Source: Hydractinia symbiolongicarpus (Eukaryota; Cnidaria; Hydrozoa; Anthoathecata; Hydractiniidae). Taken from it: a stretch of DNA of 64,000 nt. Of the stretch, positions 36,130-47,065 are shown in pieces (positions within the stretch are counted from its first letter, which is position 1; each line of letters opens with the position of its first letter). A program made the position numbers and the translations under genes. The stretch is taken from assembly GCF_029227915.1 (NCBI RefSeq), contig NC_079877.1, positions 1,674,001 to 1,738,000 on the forward strand. Direction: 5' to 3'. Below the pieces are notes generated by a model. It did no database searches, was not told the origin of the DNA, and saw nothing but the letters and a program-made list of their open reading frames with translations.

Positions 36130-38861
36130 ACAGTGAAACGATTGACTGTGGGACTTAATTGAACAAACTTTGGACTGTGACCTCATAAGTGTGATAAATG
36201 AGACAATTGGACTACAAGAAAGAACATTCTTCTTAGTTTGACATGATTGCCGGAACTCAGTGATTACACTGGACCCAGTGGTAGCGATTCATTTAAAAAT
36301 TTAGATAAATAAGTCATTTTTTACTGTGGGACCAATCCTAGCCGTTATTGCGCGCTGAAGAAATAGAGACAGTTTCTAAAACTAAATTTCATTGATTTTC
36401 TAACGGAGTCAATCCGTTTGAGTTACAATGGTTGCGTCACATATTCGTACCAACATGTATTTAGTGATTTTTTTCCGATATTACTAAGTTGTATCGCTTT
36501 CAACAGTGAAACGATTGACTGTGGGTCTTAATTGAACTGATTTTGGACTTTGACCTCATAAGTGTGATAAATGAGACAATTGGACTCCAAGAAAGAACGT
36601 TCTTCTTAATTTGACATGATTTCCGGAACTCAGCGATTACACTGGACCCTGTGGTAGCGATTCATTTAAAGATTTAGATAAATAAGTCATTTTTACTGTG
36701 GGACCAATCCTAGCCGTTAGCGCGCGCTGAAGATATAGAGACAGTTTCAAAAACTCCATTTCATTGTCTTTCTAACGGTGTCAATCCGTTTGAGTTACAA
36801 CGGTTGCGTCACACATTCGTACCAACATGTATTTAGTGGTTTTTTTCCGATATTACTAAGTTGTATCGCTTTCAACAGTGAAACGATTGACTGTGGGACT
36901 TAATTGAGCTGATTTTGGACTTTGACCTTATAAATGTTATAAGTGAGACAATTGGACTCCAAGAAATAACATTCTTCTTAATTTGACATGATTGCTGGAA
37001 CTCAGGGATTACACTGGGCGCTGTGGTAGCACCTTATTTAAAAATTAAGATAAATAAGTCTTTTTTACTGTGGGACCAATCCTTGCCGTTATCGCGCGCT
37101 GAAGAAATAGAGACAGTTTTAAAAACCACATTTCATTGACTTTCTAACGGTGTCAATCTGTTTGAGTTACAACAGTTGCGTCACATATTCGTACCAAAAT
37201 GTATTTAGTGATTTTCTTCGGATATTACTTTTACTTACAGTTTCTAAAACCAAATTTCATTGATTTTCTAACGCTGTCAATCTGTTTGAGTTACAACGGT
37301 TGCGTCACATATTCGTACCAACATGTATTTAGTGATTTTTTTCCGATATTACTAAGTTGTATCGCTTTCAACAGTGAAACGATTGACTCTGGGTCTTAAT
37401 TGAACTGATTTTGGACTTTGACCTCATAAGTGTGATAAATGAGACAATTGGACTCCAAGAAAGAACGTTCTTCTTAATTTGACATGATTTCCGGAACTCA
37501 GCGATTACACTGGACCCTGTGGTAGCGATTCATTTAAAGATTTAGATAAATAAGTCATTTTTACTGTGGGACCAATCGTAGCCGTTAGCGCGCGCTGAAG
37601 ATATAGAGACAGTTTCAAAAACTCCATTTCATTGTCTTTCTAACGGTGTCAATCCGTTTGAGTTACAACGGTTGCGTCACACATTCGTACCAACATGTAT
37701 TTAGTGGTTTTTCTCCGATATTACTAAGTTGTATCGCTTTCAACAGTGAAACGATTGACTGTGGGACTTAATTGAGCTGATTTTGTACTTTGACCTCATA
37801 TTTGTGATAAATGAGTCATTTTGACTACAGGAAATGATATTCTTCTTAATTTGACATGATTGCTGGAACTCAGCGATTACACTGGGCAGTGTGGTAGGGC
37901 TTTGTTTAAAAGTTAAAATAAATAAGTCATTTATTACTGTGGAAACAATCCTAGCCGTTATCGCGCGCTGAAGAAGTAGAGACAGTTTCAAAAACTACAT
38001 TTCATTGGTTTTCTAACGGTGTCAATCCGTTTGAGTTACAATGGTTGCGTCACATATTCGTACCAACATATATTTAGTGATTTCCTTCCGATATTACCAA
38101 GTTGTATCGCTTTTAACAGTTAAACGATTGACCGTGGGACTTAATTGAACTGATTTTGGACTTTGACCTTATAAATGTTATAAGTGAGACAATTGGACTC
38201 CAAGAAATAACATTCTTCTTAATTTGACATGATTGCTGGAACTCAGCGATTACACTGGGCGCTGTGGTAGCGCTTTATTTAAAAATTAAGATAAATAAGT
38301 CTTTTTTTACTATGGGACCAATCCTAGCCGTTATCGCGCGCTGAAGAAATAGAGACAGTTTCAAAAACCACATTTCATTGACTTTCTAACGGTGTCAATC
38401 CGTTTGACTTACAACAGTTGCGTCACATATTCGTACCAAAATGTATTTAGTGATTTTTTTCCGATATTACTAAGTTGTATCGCTTTCAACAGTGAAACGA
38501 TTGACTGTGGGACTTAATTGACTTGATTTTGGACTTTGACCTTGTAAATGTGATACATGAGTCATTTTGACTACAAGAAATGATATTCTTCTTAATTAGA
38601 CATGATTGCTGGAACTCAGCGATTACACTGGGCGCTGTGGTAAGGCTTTATTTAAAAATTAAGATAAATAAGTCACTTTTTACTGTGGGACCAATCATAG
38701 CCGTTATCGCGCGCTGAAGAAATAGAGACAGTTTCTAAAACTATATTTCATTGATTTTCTAACGGTGTCAATCCGTTTGAGTTACAACGGTTGCGTCACA
38801 CATTCGTACCAACATGTATTTAGTGATTTTTTTCCGATATTACTAAGTTGTATCGCTTTCA
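36130..38861 (+). repeat. Q-Q'-P/S-truncated-Q'-P-S-P block
   Basis: Anchors 36130 Q, 36503 Q', 36875 P/S, 37371 Q', 37743 P, 38116 S-like, 38489 P, with a truncated unit at 37131-37254. Q' to Q' is 868 bp here but 1241 bp at 59849-61090. The difference is one monomer: at 36875 a P front (ttaattgagctgattttgg) is fused to an S body (ccttataaatgttataag), skipping the unit between. Confidence 0.8.
37131..37254 (+). repeat. 124-bp truncated unit, copy 2
   Basis: Same junction as at 35.6 kb: ttcttcggatattact followed by tttacttacagtttctaaaa. It is followed by a unit tail with aacgctgtcaatctgtttga. An identical breakpoint shows common descent with the other four copies. Confidence 0.87.
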
Positions 38862-39234
38862 ACAGTGAAACGATTGACTGTGGGACTTAATTGAACTGAT
38901 TTTGGACTTTGACCTTATAAATGATATAAATGAGTCATTTTGACTACAAGAAATGATATTCTTCTTAATTTGACATGATTGCTGGAACTCAGCGATTACA
39001 CTGGGCGCTGTGGTAGCGCTTTGTTTAAAAGTTAAGATTAATAAGTCATTTATTACTGTGGAAACAATCCTAGCTGTTATCGCGCGCAGAAGAAGTAGAG
39101 ACAGTTTCAAAAACTACATTTCATTGACTTTCTAACGGTGTCAATCCGTTTGAGTTACAACGGTTGCGTCACATATTCGTACCAACATGTATTTAGCGAA
39201 AGTATTCGGATATTACTAGGTTGCATCGCTTTTA
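38862..39234 (+). repeat. Monomer type P (reference copy)
   Basis: 373-bp unit: gattgactgtgggacttaat, gattttggactttgacc, gagtcattttgactacaag, gaaatgatattcttcttaat, gctttgtttaaaagttaag or aggctttatttaaaaatt, ttatcgcgcgc. The commonest type of the second domain. Several copies (27060, 37743, 38862, 47066, 60221, 61462) keep an open minus-strand frame of up to 83 codons starting inside 'gaagtagagacag'. I treat this as a by-product of the repeat because sibling P units lose it. Confidence 0.8.
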
Positions 39235-40725
39235 ACTGTGAAACGTTTGACTGTGCGACTTAATTGAACTGATTTTTGACTTTCACCTTATAAATGTTAT
39301 AAGTGAGACAATTGGACTCCAAGAAATAACATTCTTCTTAATTTGACATGATTGCTGGAACTCAGCAATTACACTGGGCGCTGTGGTAGCGCTTTATTTA
39401 AAAATTAAGATAAATAAGTCATTTTTTACTGTGGGACCAATCCTAGCCGTTAGTTCGCGCTGAAGAAAAAGAGACAGCTTCAAAAACTACATTTCATTGA
39501 TTTTTTAACGATGTCAATCCGTTTGAGTTACAACGGTTGCGTCACATATTCGTACCAACATGTATTTAGTGATTTTCTTCAGATATTACTAGGTTGCATC
39601 GCTTTTAACTGTAAAACGTTTGACTGTGCGATTTAATTGAATTGCTTTTGGACTTTGACCTTATATGTGTTATAAGTGAGACAATTGGACTCCAAGAAAG
39701 AACATTCTTCTTAATTTGATATGAGTGTCGAAACTCCGCGATTACACTGGACCCTTTGGTTGCGATTCATTTAAAAATTTAAATAAATAAGTCATTTTTA
39801 CTGTGGGACCAATCCTAGCCGTTAGCGCGCGCTGAAGATATAGAGACAGTTTCAAAAACTCCATTTCATTGACTTTCTAACGGTGTCAATCCGTTTGAGT
39901 TACAACCGTTGCGTCACACATTCGTACCAACATGTATTTAGTGATATTTTTCCGATATTACTAAGTTGTATCGCTTTCAGCAGTGAAACGATTGACTGTG
40001 GGACTTAGTTGAACTGATTTTGGACTTTGACCTTATAAATGTGATAAATGAGTTATTTTGACTACAAGAAATGACATTCTTCTTGGTTTGACATGATTGC
40101 TGGAACTCAGCGATTACACTTGGCGCTGTGGTAACGCTTTATTTAAAGATTACGATAAATAAGTCATTTTGTACTGTGGGACCAATCCTAGCCGTTATCG
40201 CGCGCTGAAGAAATAGAGACAGTTTCGAAAACTACATTTCATTGACTTTCTAACGGTGTCAATCCGTTTGAGTTACAACGGTTGCGTCACACATTCGTAC
40301 CAACATGTATTTAGTGATATTTTTCCGATATTACTAAGTTGTATCGCTTTCAACAGTGAAACGATTGACTGTGGGACTCAGTTGAACTGATTTTGGACTT
40401 TGACCTTATAAATGTGATAAATGAGTCATTTTGACTACAAGAAATGACATTCTTCTTAGTTTGTCATGATTGCTGGAACTCAGCGATTACACTTGGCGCT
40501 GTGGTAACGCTTTATTTAAAGATTAAGATAAATAAGTCATTTTGTACTGTGGGACCAATCCTAGCCGTTATCGCGCGCTGAAGAAATAGAGACAGTTTCA
40601 AAAACTACATTTTATTGATTTTTTAACGGTGTCAATCCGTTTGAGTTACAACGGTTGCGTCACATATTCGTACCAACATGTATTTAGTGATTTTCTTCCG
40701 ATATTACTAAGTTGTATCGCTTTTA
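38862..40725 (+). repeat. Block X copy 2: P-S-S'-P-P
   Basis: Anchors 38862 P, 39235 S, 39608 S', 39980 P, 40353 P. Near-identical to 27060-28923, offset 11,802. Small differences: ctgtaaaacg in the S' head and gagtgtcgaaactcc where copy 1 has gagtgtcggaactcc. Homology ends at about 40,610, where this copy has ttttattgattttttaacgg and copy 1 has tttcattgatttcttggcgg. Confidence 0.84.
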
Positions 40726-41843
40726 ACAGTGAAACAATTGACCGTGGAAATTAATTCAACTGATTCTGGACTGTGACCTTATAAATGTGATTAATGCGCC
40801 AATTTGTCTCCAAGGAATAACATTCTTCTTAATTCGATATGATTGCTGCAATTCAGCGGTTACAATAGGCTCTGACGTAGCGCTTTATTTAAAAATTTAG
40901 ATAAATAAGATTTTCCTACTGTGGGACCAATCCTGGCCGTTAGCACGCGCTGAAGAAATAAAGACATTCTCAAAAACTACATTTCATTGATTTCTTGGCG
41001 GTATAATTCCGTTTGAGTTACAACGGTTGCGTCACACATTCGTACCAACATGTATTTAGTGATTTTTTTCCGATATTACTAAGTTGTATCGCTTTCAACA
41101 GTGAAACGATTGACTGTGGGACTTATTTGAACTGATTTTGGACTTTGACCTTATAAATGTGATAAATGAGTCATTTTGACTACAAGAAATGATATTCTTC
41201 TTAATTTGACATGATTGCTGGAACTCAGCGGTTACACTGGGCGCTGTGGTAGCGCTTTGTTTAAAAGTTAAGATAAATAAGTCATTTATTACTGTGGAAA
41301 CAATCCTAGCCGTTATCGCGCGCTAAAGAAGTAGAGACAGTTTCAAAAACTACATTTCATTGACTTTCTAACGGTGTCAATCCGTTTGAGTTACAACGGT
41401 TGCGTCACATATTCGTACCAACATGTATTTAGTGATTTCCGTCCGATATTACTAAGTTGTATCGCTTTCAACAGTGAAACAATTGACTGTGGGACTTAAT
41501 TGAACTGATTTTGGACTTTGACCTTATAAATGTGATAAATGAGTCATTTTGACTACAAGAAATGATATTCTCCTTAATTTGACATGATTGCTGGAACTCA
41601 GCGATTACACTGGGCGCTGTGGTAGCGCTTTGTTTAAAAGTTAAGAAAAATAAGTCATTTATTACTGTGGAAGCAATCCTAGCCGTTATCGCGCGCTGAA
41701 GAAGTAGAGACAGTTTCTAAAACTAAATTTCATTGATTTTCTAACGGTGTCAATCCGTTTGAGTTACAACGGTTGCGTCACACATTCGTACTAACATGTA
41801 TTTAGTGATTTTTTTCCGATATTACAAAGTTGTATCGCTTTCA
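40726..41843 (+). repeat. T-P-P block
   Basis: Anchors 40726 T, 41098 P, 41471 P. The T unit here has private changes (gaccgtggaaattaattc, aatttgtctccaagg, ttacaataggctctgacg). The 41098 P matches the 28924 P of the upstream segment, and the 41471 P matches the 30044 P. Confidence 0.78.
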
Positions 41844-42589
41844 ACAGTGAAACGATTGACTGTGGGACTTAATTGAACTGATTTTGGACTTTGACCTTAT
41901 AAATGAGATAAATGAGTCATTTTGACTACAAGAAATGATATTCTCCTTAATTTGACATGATTGCTGGAACTCAGCGATTACACTGGGCGCTGTGGTAGCG
42001 CTTTGTTTAAAAGTTAAGATAAATAAGTCATTTATTACTGTGGAAACAATCCTAGCCGTTATCGCGCGCTGAAGAAGTCGAGACAGTTTCTAAAACTAAA
42101 TTTCATTGATTTTCTAACGGTGTCAATCCGTTTGAGTTACAACGGTTGCGTCACACATTCGTACTAACATGTATTTAGTGATTTTTTTCCGATATTACAA
42201 AGTTGTATCGCTTTCAACAATGAAACGATTGACTGTGGGACTTAATTGAACTGATTTTGGACTTTGACCTTATAAATGAGATAAATGAGTCATTTTGACT
42301 ACAAGAAATGATATTCTCCTTAATTTGACATGATTGCTGGAACTCAGCGATTACACTGGGCGCTGTGGTAGCGCTTTGTTTAAAAGTTAAGATAAATAAG
42401 TCATTTATTACTGTGGAAACAATCCTAGCCGTTATCGCGCGCTGAAGAAGTAGAGACAGTTTTAAAAACTACATTTCATTGACTTTCTAACGGCGTCAAT
42501 CCGTTTGAGTTACAACGGTTGCGTCACATATTCGTACCAACATGTATTTAGTGATTTCCTTCCGATATTACTAAGTTGTATCGCTTTTA

Positions 42590-42961
42590 ACAGTGAAACG
42601 ATTGACCGTGGGAATTAATTCAACTGATTCTGGACTGTGACCTTATAAATTTGATTAATGCGCCAATTGGTCTCCAAGGAATAACGTTCCTCTTAATTTG
42701 ATATGATTGCTGGAATTTAGCGGTTACATTAGGCTCTGCTGTAGCGCTTTATTTAAAAATTTAGATAAATAAGATTTTCCTACTGTGGGACCAATCCTGG
42801 CCGTTAGCACGCGCTGATGAAATAAAGACATTCTCAAAAACTACATTTCATTGATTTCTTGGCGGTATAAATCCGTTTGAGTTACAACGGTTGCGTCACA
42901 TATTCGTATCAACATGTATTTAGCGAAAGTATTCGGATATTACTAGGTTGCATCGCTTTTA
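42590..42961 (+). repeat. Monomer type T (reference copy), most diverged second half
   Basis: 372-bp unit: gattgaccgtgggaattaat, gattaatgcgccaattggtc, gatatgattgctggaattta, ggttacattaggctctgc, agattttcctactgtggg, cctggccgttagcacgcgct, aaagacattctcaaaaacta, gatttcttggcggtataa. Copies at 31163, 34146, 35759, 40726, 42590, 46321, 47812, 50795, 56748, 57120 and 63075. Its second half differs at many linked positions from all other types, so it is probably an old lineage. Two T units lie side by side at 56748 and 57120. Confidence 0.8.
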
Positions 42962-43334
42962 ACTGTGAAACGTTTGACTGTGCGACTTAATTGAACTGAT
43001 TTTGGACTTTGACCTTATAAATGTTATAAGTGAGACAATTGGACTCCAAGAAATAACATTCTTCTTAATTTGACATGATTGCTGGAACTCAGCGGTTACA
43101 CTGGGCGCTGTGGTAAGGCTTTATTTAAATATTAAGATAAATAAGTCATTTTTTACTGTGGGACCAATCCTAGCCGTTATCGCGCGCAGAAGAAATAGAG
43201 ACAGTTTCTAAAACTAAATTTCACTGATTTTCTAACGGTGTCAATCCGTTTGAGTTACAACGGTTGGGTCACACATTCGTACCAACATGTATTTAGTGAT
43301 TTTTTTCCGATATTACTAAGTTGTATCGCTTTTA
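42962..43334 (+). repeat. Monomer type S (reference copy)
   Basis: 373-bp unit: aactgtgaaacgtttgactg, gactgtgcgacttaattg, aatgttataagtgagacaat, ggactccaagaaataaca, cactggcgctg region of the usual form gggcgctgtggtaaggc. Copies at 27433, 27806 (variant with gaattgcttttggac), 29297, 31535, 34518, 39235, 39608, 42962, 46693, 48184, 51167, 51912, 52658, 53403, 54521, 57491 and 63447. The 'gtttgactgtg' start resembles B of the first domain. Units at 38116, 60594, 61835 and 63820 have an S body with an acagttaaacgattgaccg head. Confidence 0.78.
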
Positions 43335-43706
43335 ACAGTGAAACGATTGACTGTGGGAATTCTTTGAACTGATTCAGGACTGTGATCTTATAAATGTGAT
43401 AAATGAGGCAATAGGTCTCCAAGGAATAACATTCTTCTTAATTTGACATGATTGCTGGAATTCAGCGATTACATTAGGCTCTGTGGTTGCGCTTTTTTAA
43501 AAATTTTGATAAATAAGTCATTTTTTACTGTGGGACCAATCCTAGCCGTTAGTTCGCGCTAAAGAAATAGAGACAGCTTCAAAAAGTACATTTCATTGAC
43601 TTTCTAACGGTGTCAATCCGTTTGAGTTACAACGGTTGGGTCACATATTCGTACCAACATGTATTTAGTGATTTTTTCCCGATATTACTAAGTTGTATCG
43701 CTTTCA
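43335..43706 (+). repeat. Monomer type U (reference copy)
   Basis: 372-bp unit: gtgggaattctttgaactg, gattcaggactgtga, aatgaggcaataggtctcca, ggaattcagcgattacatta, ggctctgtggttgcgc, ttagttcgcgctaaagaaat, cagcttcaaaaagtacattt. Copies at 31907, 43335, 48557, 52285, 53776, 54893, 57864 and 58609. The 'ggaattc' gives these units an EcoRI-type site, sometimes two (gggaattc and ggaattc). The second half resembles R. Confidence 0.78.
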
Positions 43707-44079
43707 ACAGTGAAACGATTGACTGTGGGACTTAGATGAACTGATGTTTGACTTTGACCTTATAAATGTGATAATTGCGTCATTTTGACTACAAGAAATG
43801 ATATTCTTCTTAATTTGACATGATTGCTGGAACTCAGCGATTACACTGGGCGCTGTGGTAAGGCTTTATTTAAAAATTAAGATAAATAAGTCACTTTTTA
43901 CTGTGGGACCAATCCTAGCCGTTATCGCACGCTGAAGAAATAGAGACATTTTCAAAAACTAAATTTCATTGATTTTCTAACGGTGTCAATCCGTTTGAGT
44001 TACAACGGTTGCGTCACACATCCGTACCAACATGTATTTAGTGATTTTTTTCCGATATTACTAAGTTGTATCGCTTTCA

Positions 44080-44453
44080 ACAGTGAAACGATTGACTGTG
44101 GGACTTAATTGAACTAACTTTGGACTGTGACCTCATAAGTGTGATAAATGAGACAATTGGACTCCAAGAAAGAACATTCTTCTTAATTTGACATGATTGC
44201 CGGAACTCAGCAATTACACTGAACACCCTGTGGTAGCCATTCATTTAAAAATTTAGATAAATAAGTCATTCTTACTGTGGGACCAATCCTAGCCGTTAGC
44301 GCGCGCTGAAGATATAGAGACAGTTTCAAAAACTCCATTTCATTGATTTTCTAACGGTGTCAATCCGCTTGACTTACAACGGTTGCGTCACACATTCGTA
44401 CCAACATGTATTTAGTGATTTTTTTCCGATATTACTAAGTTGTATCGCTTTCC
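44080..44453 (+). repeat. Monomer type Q (reference copy)
   Basis: 374-bp unit: gaactaactttggactgtga, cctcataagtgtgataaat, gactccaagaaagaacattc, gattgccggaactcagcaat, gaacaccctgtggtagcca (other copies ggaccctgtggtagcgatt), ttagcgcgcgctgaagatat, aaactccatttcattg. Further copies at 20476, 23021, 24882, 26313, 29670, 32652, 35263, 36130, 49302, 55266, 56001, 58982, 62332 and 62703. Related Q' units with gtgggtcttaattg start at 36503, 37371 (ctctgggtctta), 59849 and 61090. Confidence 0.8.
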
Positions 44454-44826
44454 ACAGTGAAACGATTGACTGTGGGACTTAATTAAACTGATTTTGGACT
44501 TTGACCTTATAAATATGATAAATGAGTCATTTTGACTACAAGAAATGATATTGTTCTTAATTTGACATGATTGCTGGAACTCAGCGATTACACTGGGCGC
44601 TGTGGTAAGGCTTTATTTAAAAATTAAGATAAATAAGTCATTTTTTACTGTAGGTCCAATCCTAGCCGTTATCGCGCGCTGAAGAAGTAGAGAGAGTTTC
44701 AAACACTACATTTCATTGACTTTCTAACGGTGTCAATCCGTTTGAGTTACAACGGTTGGGTCACATATTCGTACCAACATGTATTTAGTGATTTCCTTCC
44801 GATATTACTAAGTTGTATCGCTTTTA

Positions 44827-45200
44827 ACAGTGAAACGATTGACCGTGGAAAATAATTTAACTGATTCTGGACTGTGACCTCATAAGTGTGATAAATGAGA
44901 CAATTGGACTCCAAGAAAGAACATTCTTCTTAATTTGACATGATTGCCGGAACTCAGCAATTACACTGAACACCCTGTGGTAGCCATTCATTTAAAAATT
45001 TAGATAAATAAGTCATTTTTACTGTGGGACCAATCCTAGATGTTAGCGCGCGCTGAAGATATAGAGACAGTTTCAAAAACTCCATTTCATTGATTTTCTA
45101 ACGGTGTCAATCCGCTTGACTTAAAACGGTTGCGTCACACATTCGTACCAACATGTATTTAGTGATTTTTTTCCGATATTACTAAGTTGTATCGCTTTCC
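44827..45200 (+). repeat. Monomer type V (T-like head, Q-like body)
   Basis: 374-bp unit: gattgaccgtggaaaataat, gattctggactgtgacctca, then a Q body (cataagtgtgataaatgaga, aagaaagaacattc, gaacaccctgtggtagcc) and cctagatgttagcgcgcgc. Copies at 33399, 44827, 45574 and 50048, always followed by a P unit with ctttccacag. The switch from T-like to Q-like lies inside 'ggactgtgacct', so the type is a recombinant that was then amplified as a V-P dimer. Confidence 0.78.
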
Positions 45201-47065
45201 ACAGTGAAACGATTGACTGTGGGACTTAATTAAACTGATTTTGGACTTTGACCTTATAAATATGATAAATGAGTCATTTTGACTACAAGAAATGATATTC
45301 TTCTTAATTTGACATGATTGCTGGAACTCAGCGATTACACTGGGCGCTGTGGTAAGGCTTTATTTAAAAATTAAGATAAATAAGTCATTTTTTACTGAAG
45401 GACCAATCCTAGCCGTTATCGCGCGCTGAAGAAGTAGAGAGAGTTTCAAAAACTACATTTCATTGACTTTCTAACGGTGTCAATCCGTTTGAGTTACAAC
45501 GGTTGCGTCACATATTCGTACCAACATGTATTTAGTGATTTCCTTCTGATATTACTAAGTTGTATCGCTTTTAACAGTGAAACGATTGACCGTGGAAAAT
45601 AATTTAACTGATTCTGGACTGTGACCTCATAAGTGTGATAAATGAGACAATTGGACTCCAAGAAAGAACATTCTTCTTAATTTGACATGATTGCCGGAAC
45701 TCAGCAATTACACTGAACACCCTGTGGTAGCCATTCATTTAAAAATTTAGATAAATAAGTCATTTTTACTGTGGGACCAATCCTAGATGTTAGCGCGCGC
45801 TGAAGATATAGAGACAGTTTCAAAAACTCCATTTCATTGATTTTCTAACGGTGTCAATCCGCTTGACTTAAAACGGTTGCGTCACACATTCGTACCAACA
45901 TGTATTTAGTGATTTTTTTCCGATATTACTAAGTTGTATCGCTTTCCACAGTGAAACGATTGACTGTGGGACTTAATTAAACTGATTTTGGACTTTGACC
46001 TTATAAATATGATAAATGAGTCATTTTGACTACAAGAAATGATATTCTTCTTAATTTGACATGATTGCTGGAACTCAGCGATTACACTGGGCGCTGTGGT
46101 AAGGCTTTATTTAAAAATTAAGATAAATAAGTCATTTTTTACTGTAGGACCAATCCTAGCCGTTATCGCGCGCTGAAGAAGTAGAGAGAGTTTCAAAAAC
46201 TACATTTCATTGACTTTCTAACGGTGTCAATCCGTTTGAGTTACAACGGTTGCGTCACATATTCGTACCAACATGTATTTAGTGATTTCCTTCTGATATT
46301 ACTAAGTTGTATCGCTTTTAACAGTGAAACGATTGACCGTGGGAATTAATTTAACTGATTCTGGACTGTGACCTTATAAAAGTGATTAATGCGCCAATTG
46401 GTCTCCAAGGAATAACATTCTTCTTAATTTGATATGATTGCTGGAATTTAGCGGTTACATTAGGCTCTGCGGTAGCGCTTTATTTAAAAATTTAGATAAA
46501 TAAGATTTTCCTACTGTGGGACCAATCCTGGCCGTTAGCACGCGCTGAAGAAAAAAAGACATTCTCAAAAACTACATTTCATTGATTTCTTGACGGTATA
46601 ATTCCGTTTGAGTTACAACGGTTGCGTCACATATTCGTACCAACATGTGTTTAGCGAAAGTATTCGGATATCACTAGGTTGCATCGCTTTTAACTGTGAA
46701 ACGTTTGACTGTGCGACTTAATTGAACTGATTTTTGACTTTGACCTTATAAATGTTATAAGTGAGACAATTGGACTCCAAGAAATAACATTCTTCTTAAT
46801 TTGACATGATTGCTGGAACTCAGCGATTACACTGGGCGCTGTGGTAGCGCTTTGTTTAAAAGTTAAGATAAATAAGTCATTTATTACTGTGGAAGCAATC
46901 CTAGCCGTTATCGCGCGCTGAAGAAGTAGAGACAGTTTCTAAAACTAAATTTCTTTGATTTTCTAACGGTGTCAATCCGTTTGAGTTACAACGGTTGCGT
47001 CACACATTCGTACTAACATGTATTTAGTGATTTTTTTCCGATATTACAAAGTTGTATCGCTTTCA

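Larger units (their letters stand above)
41844..47065 (+). repeat. Block Y copy 2: fourteen units, 5222 bp
   Basis: Order P P T S U P Q P V P V P T S/P with anchors 41844, 42217, 42590, 42962, 43335, 43707, 44080, 44454, 44827, 45201, 45574, 45948, 46321, 46693. It has one extra V-P dimer of 747 bp compared with copies 1 and 3 (tccgcttgacttaaaacgg at 45111 and 45858). The last unit starts as S and switches to a P second half (gctttgtttaaaagttaag) between about 46795 and 46853, which joins it to copy 3. Confidence 0.86.
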
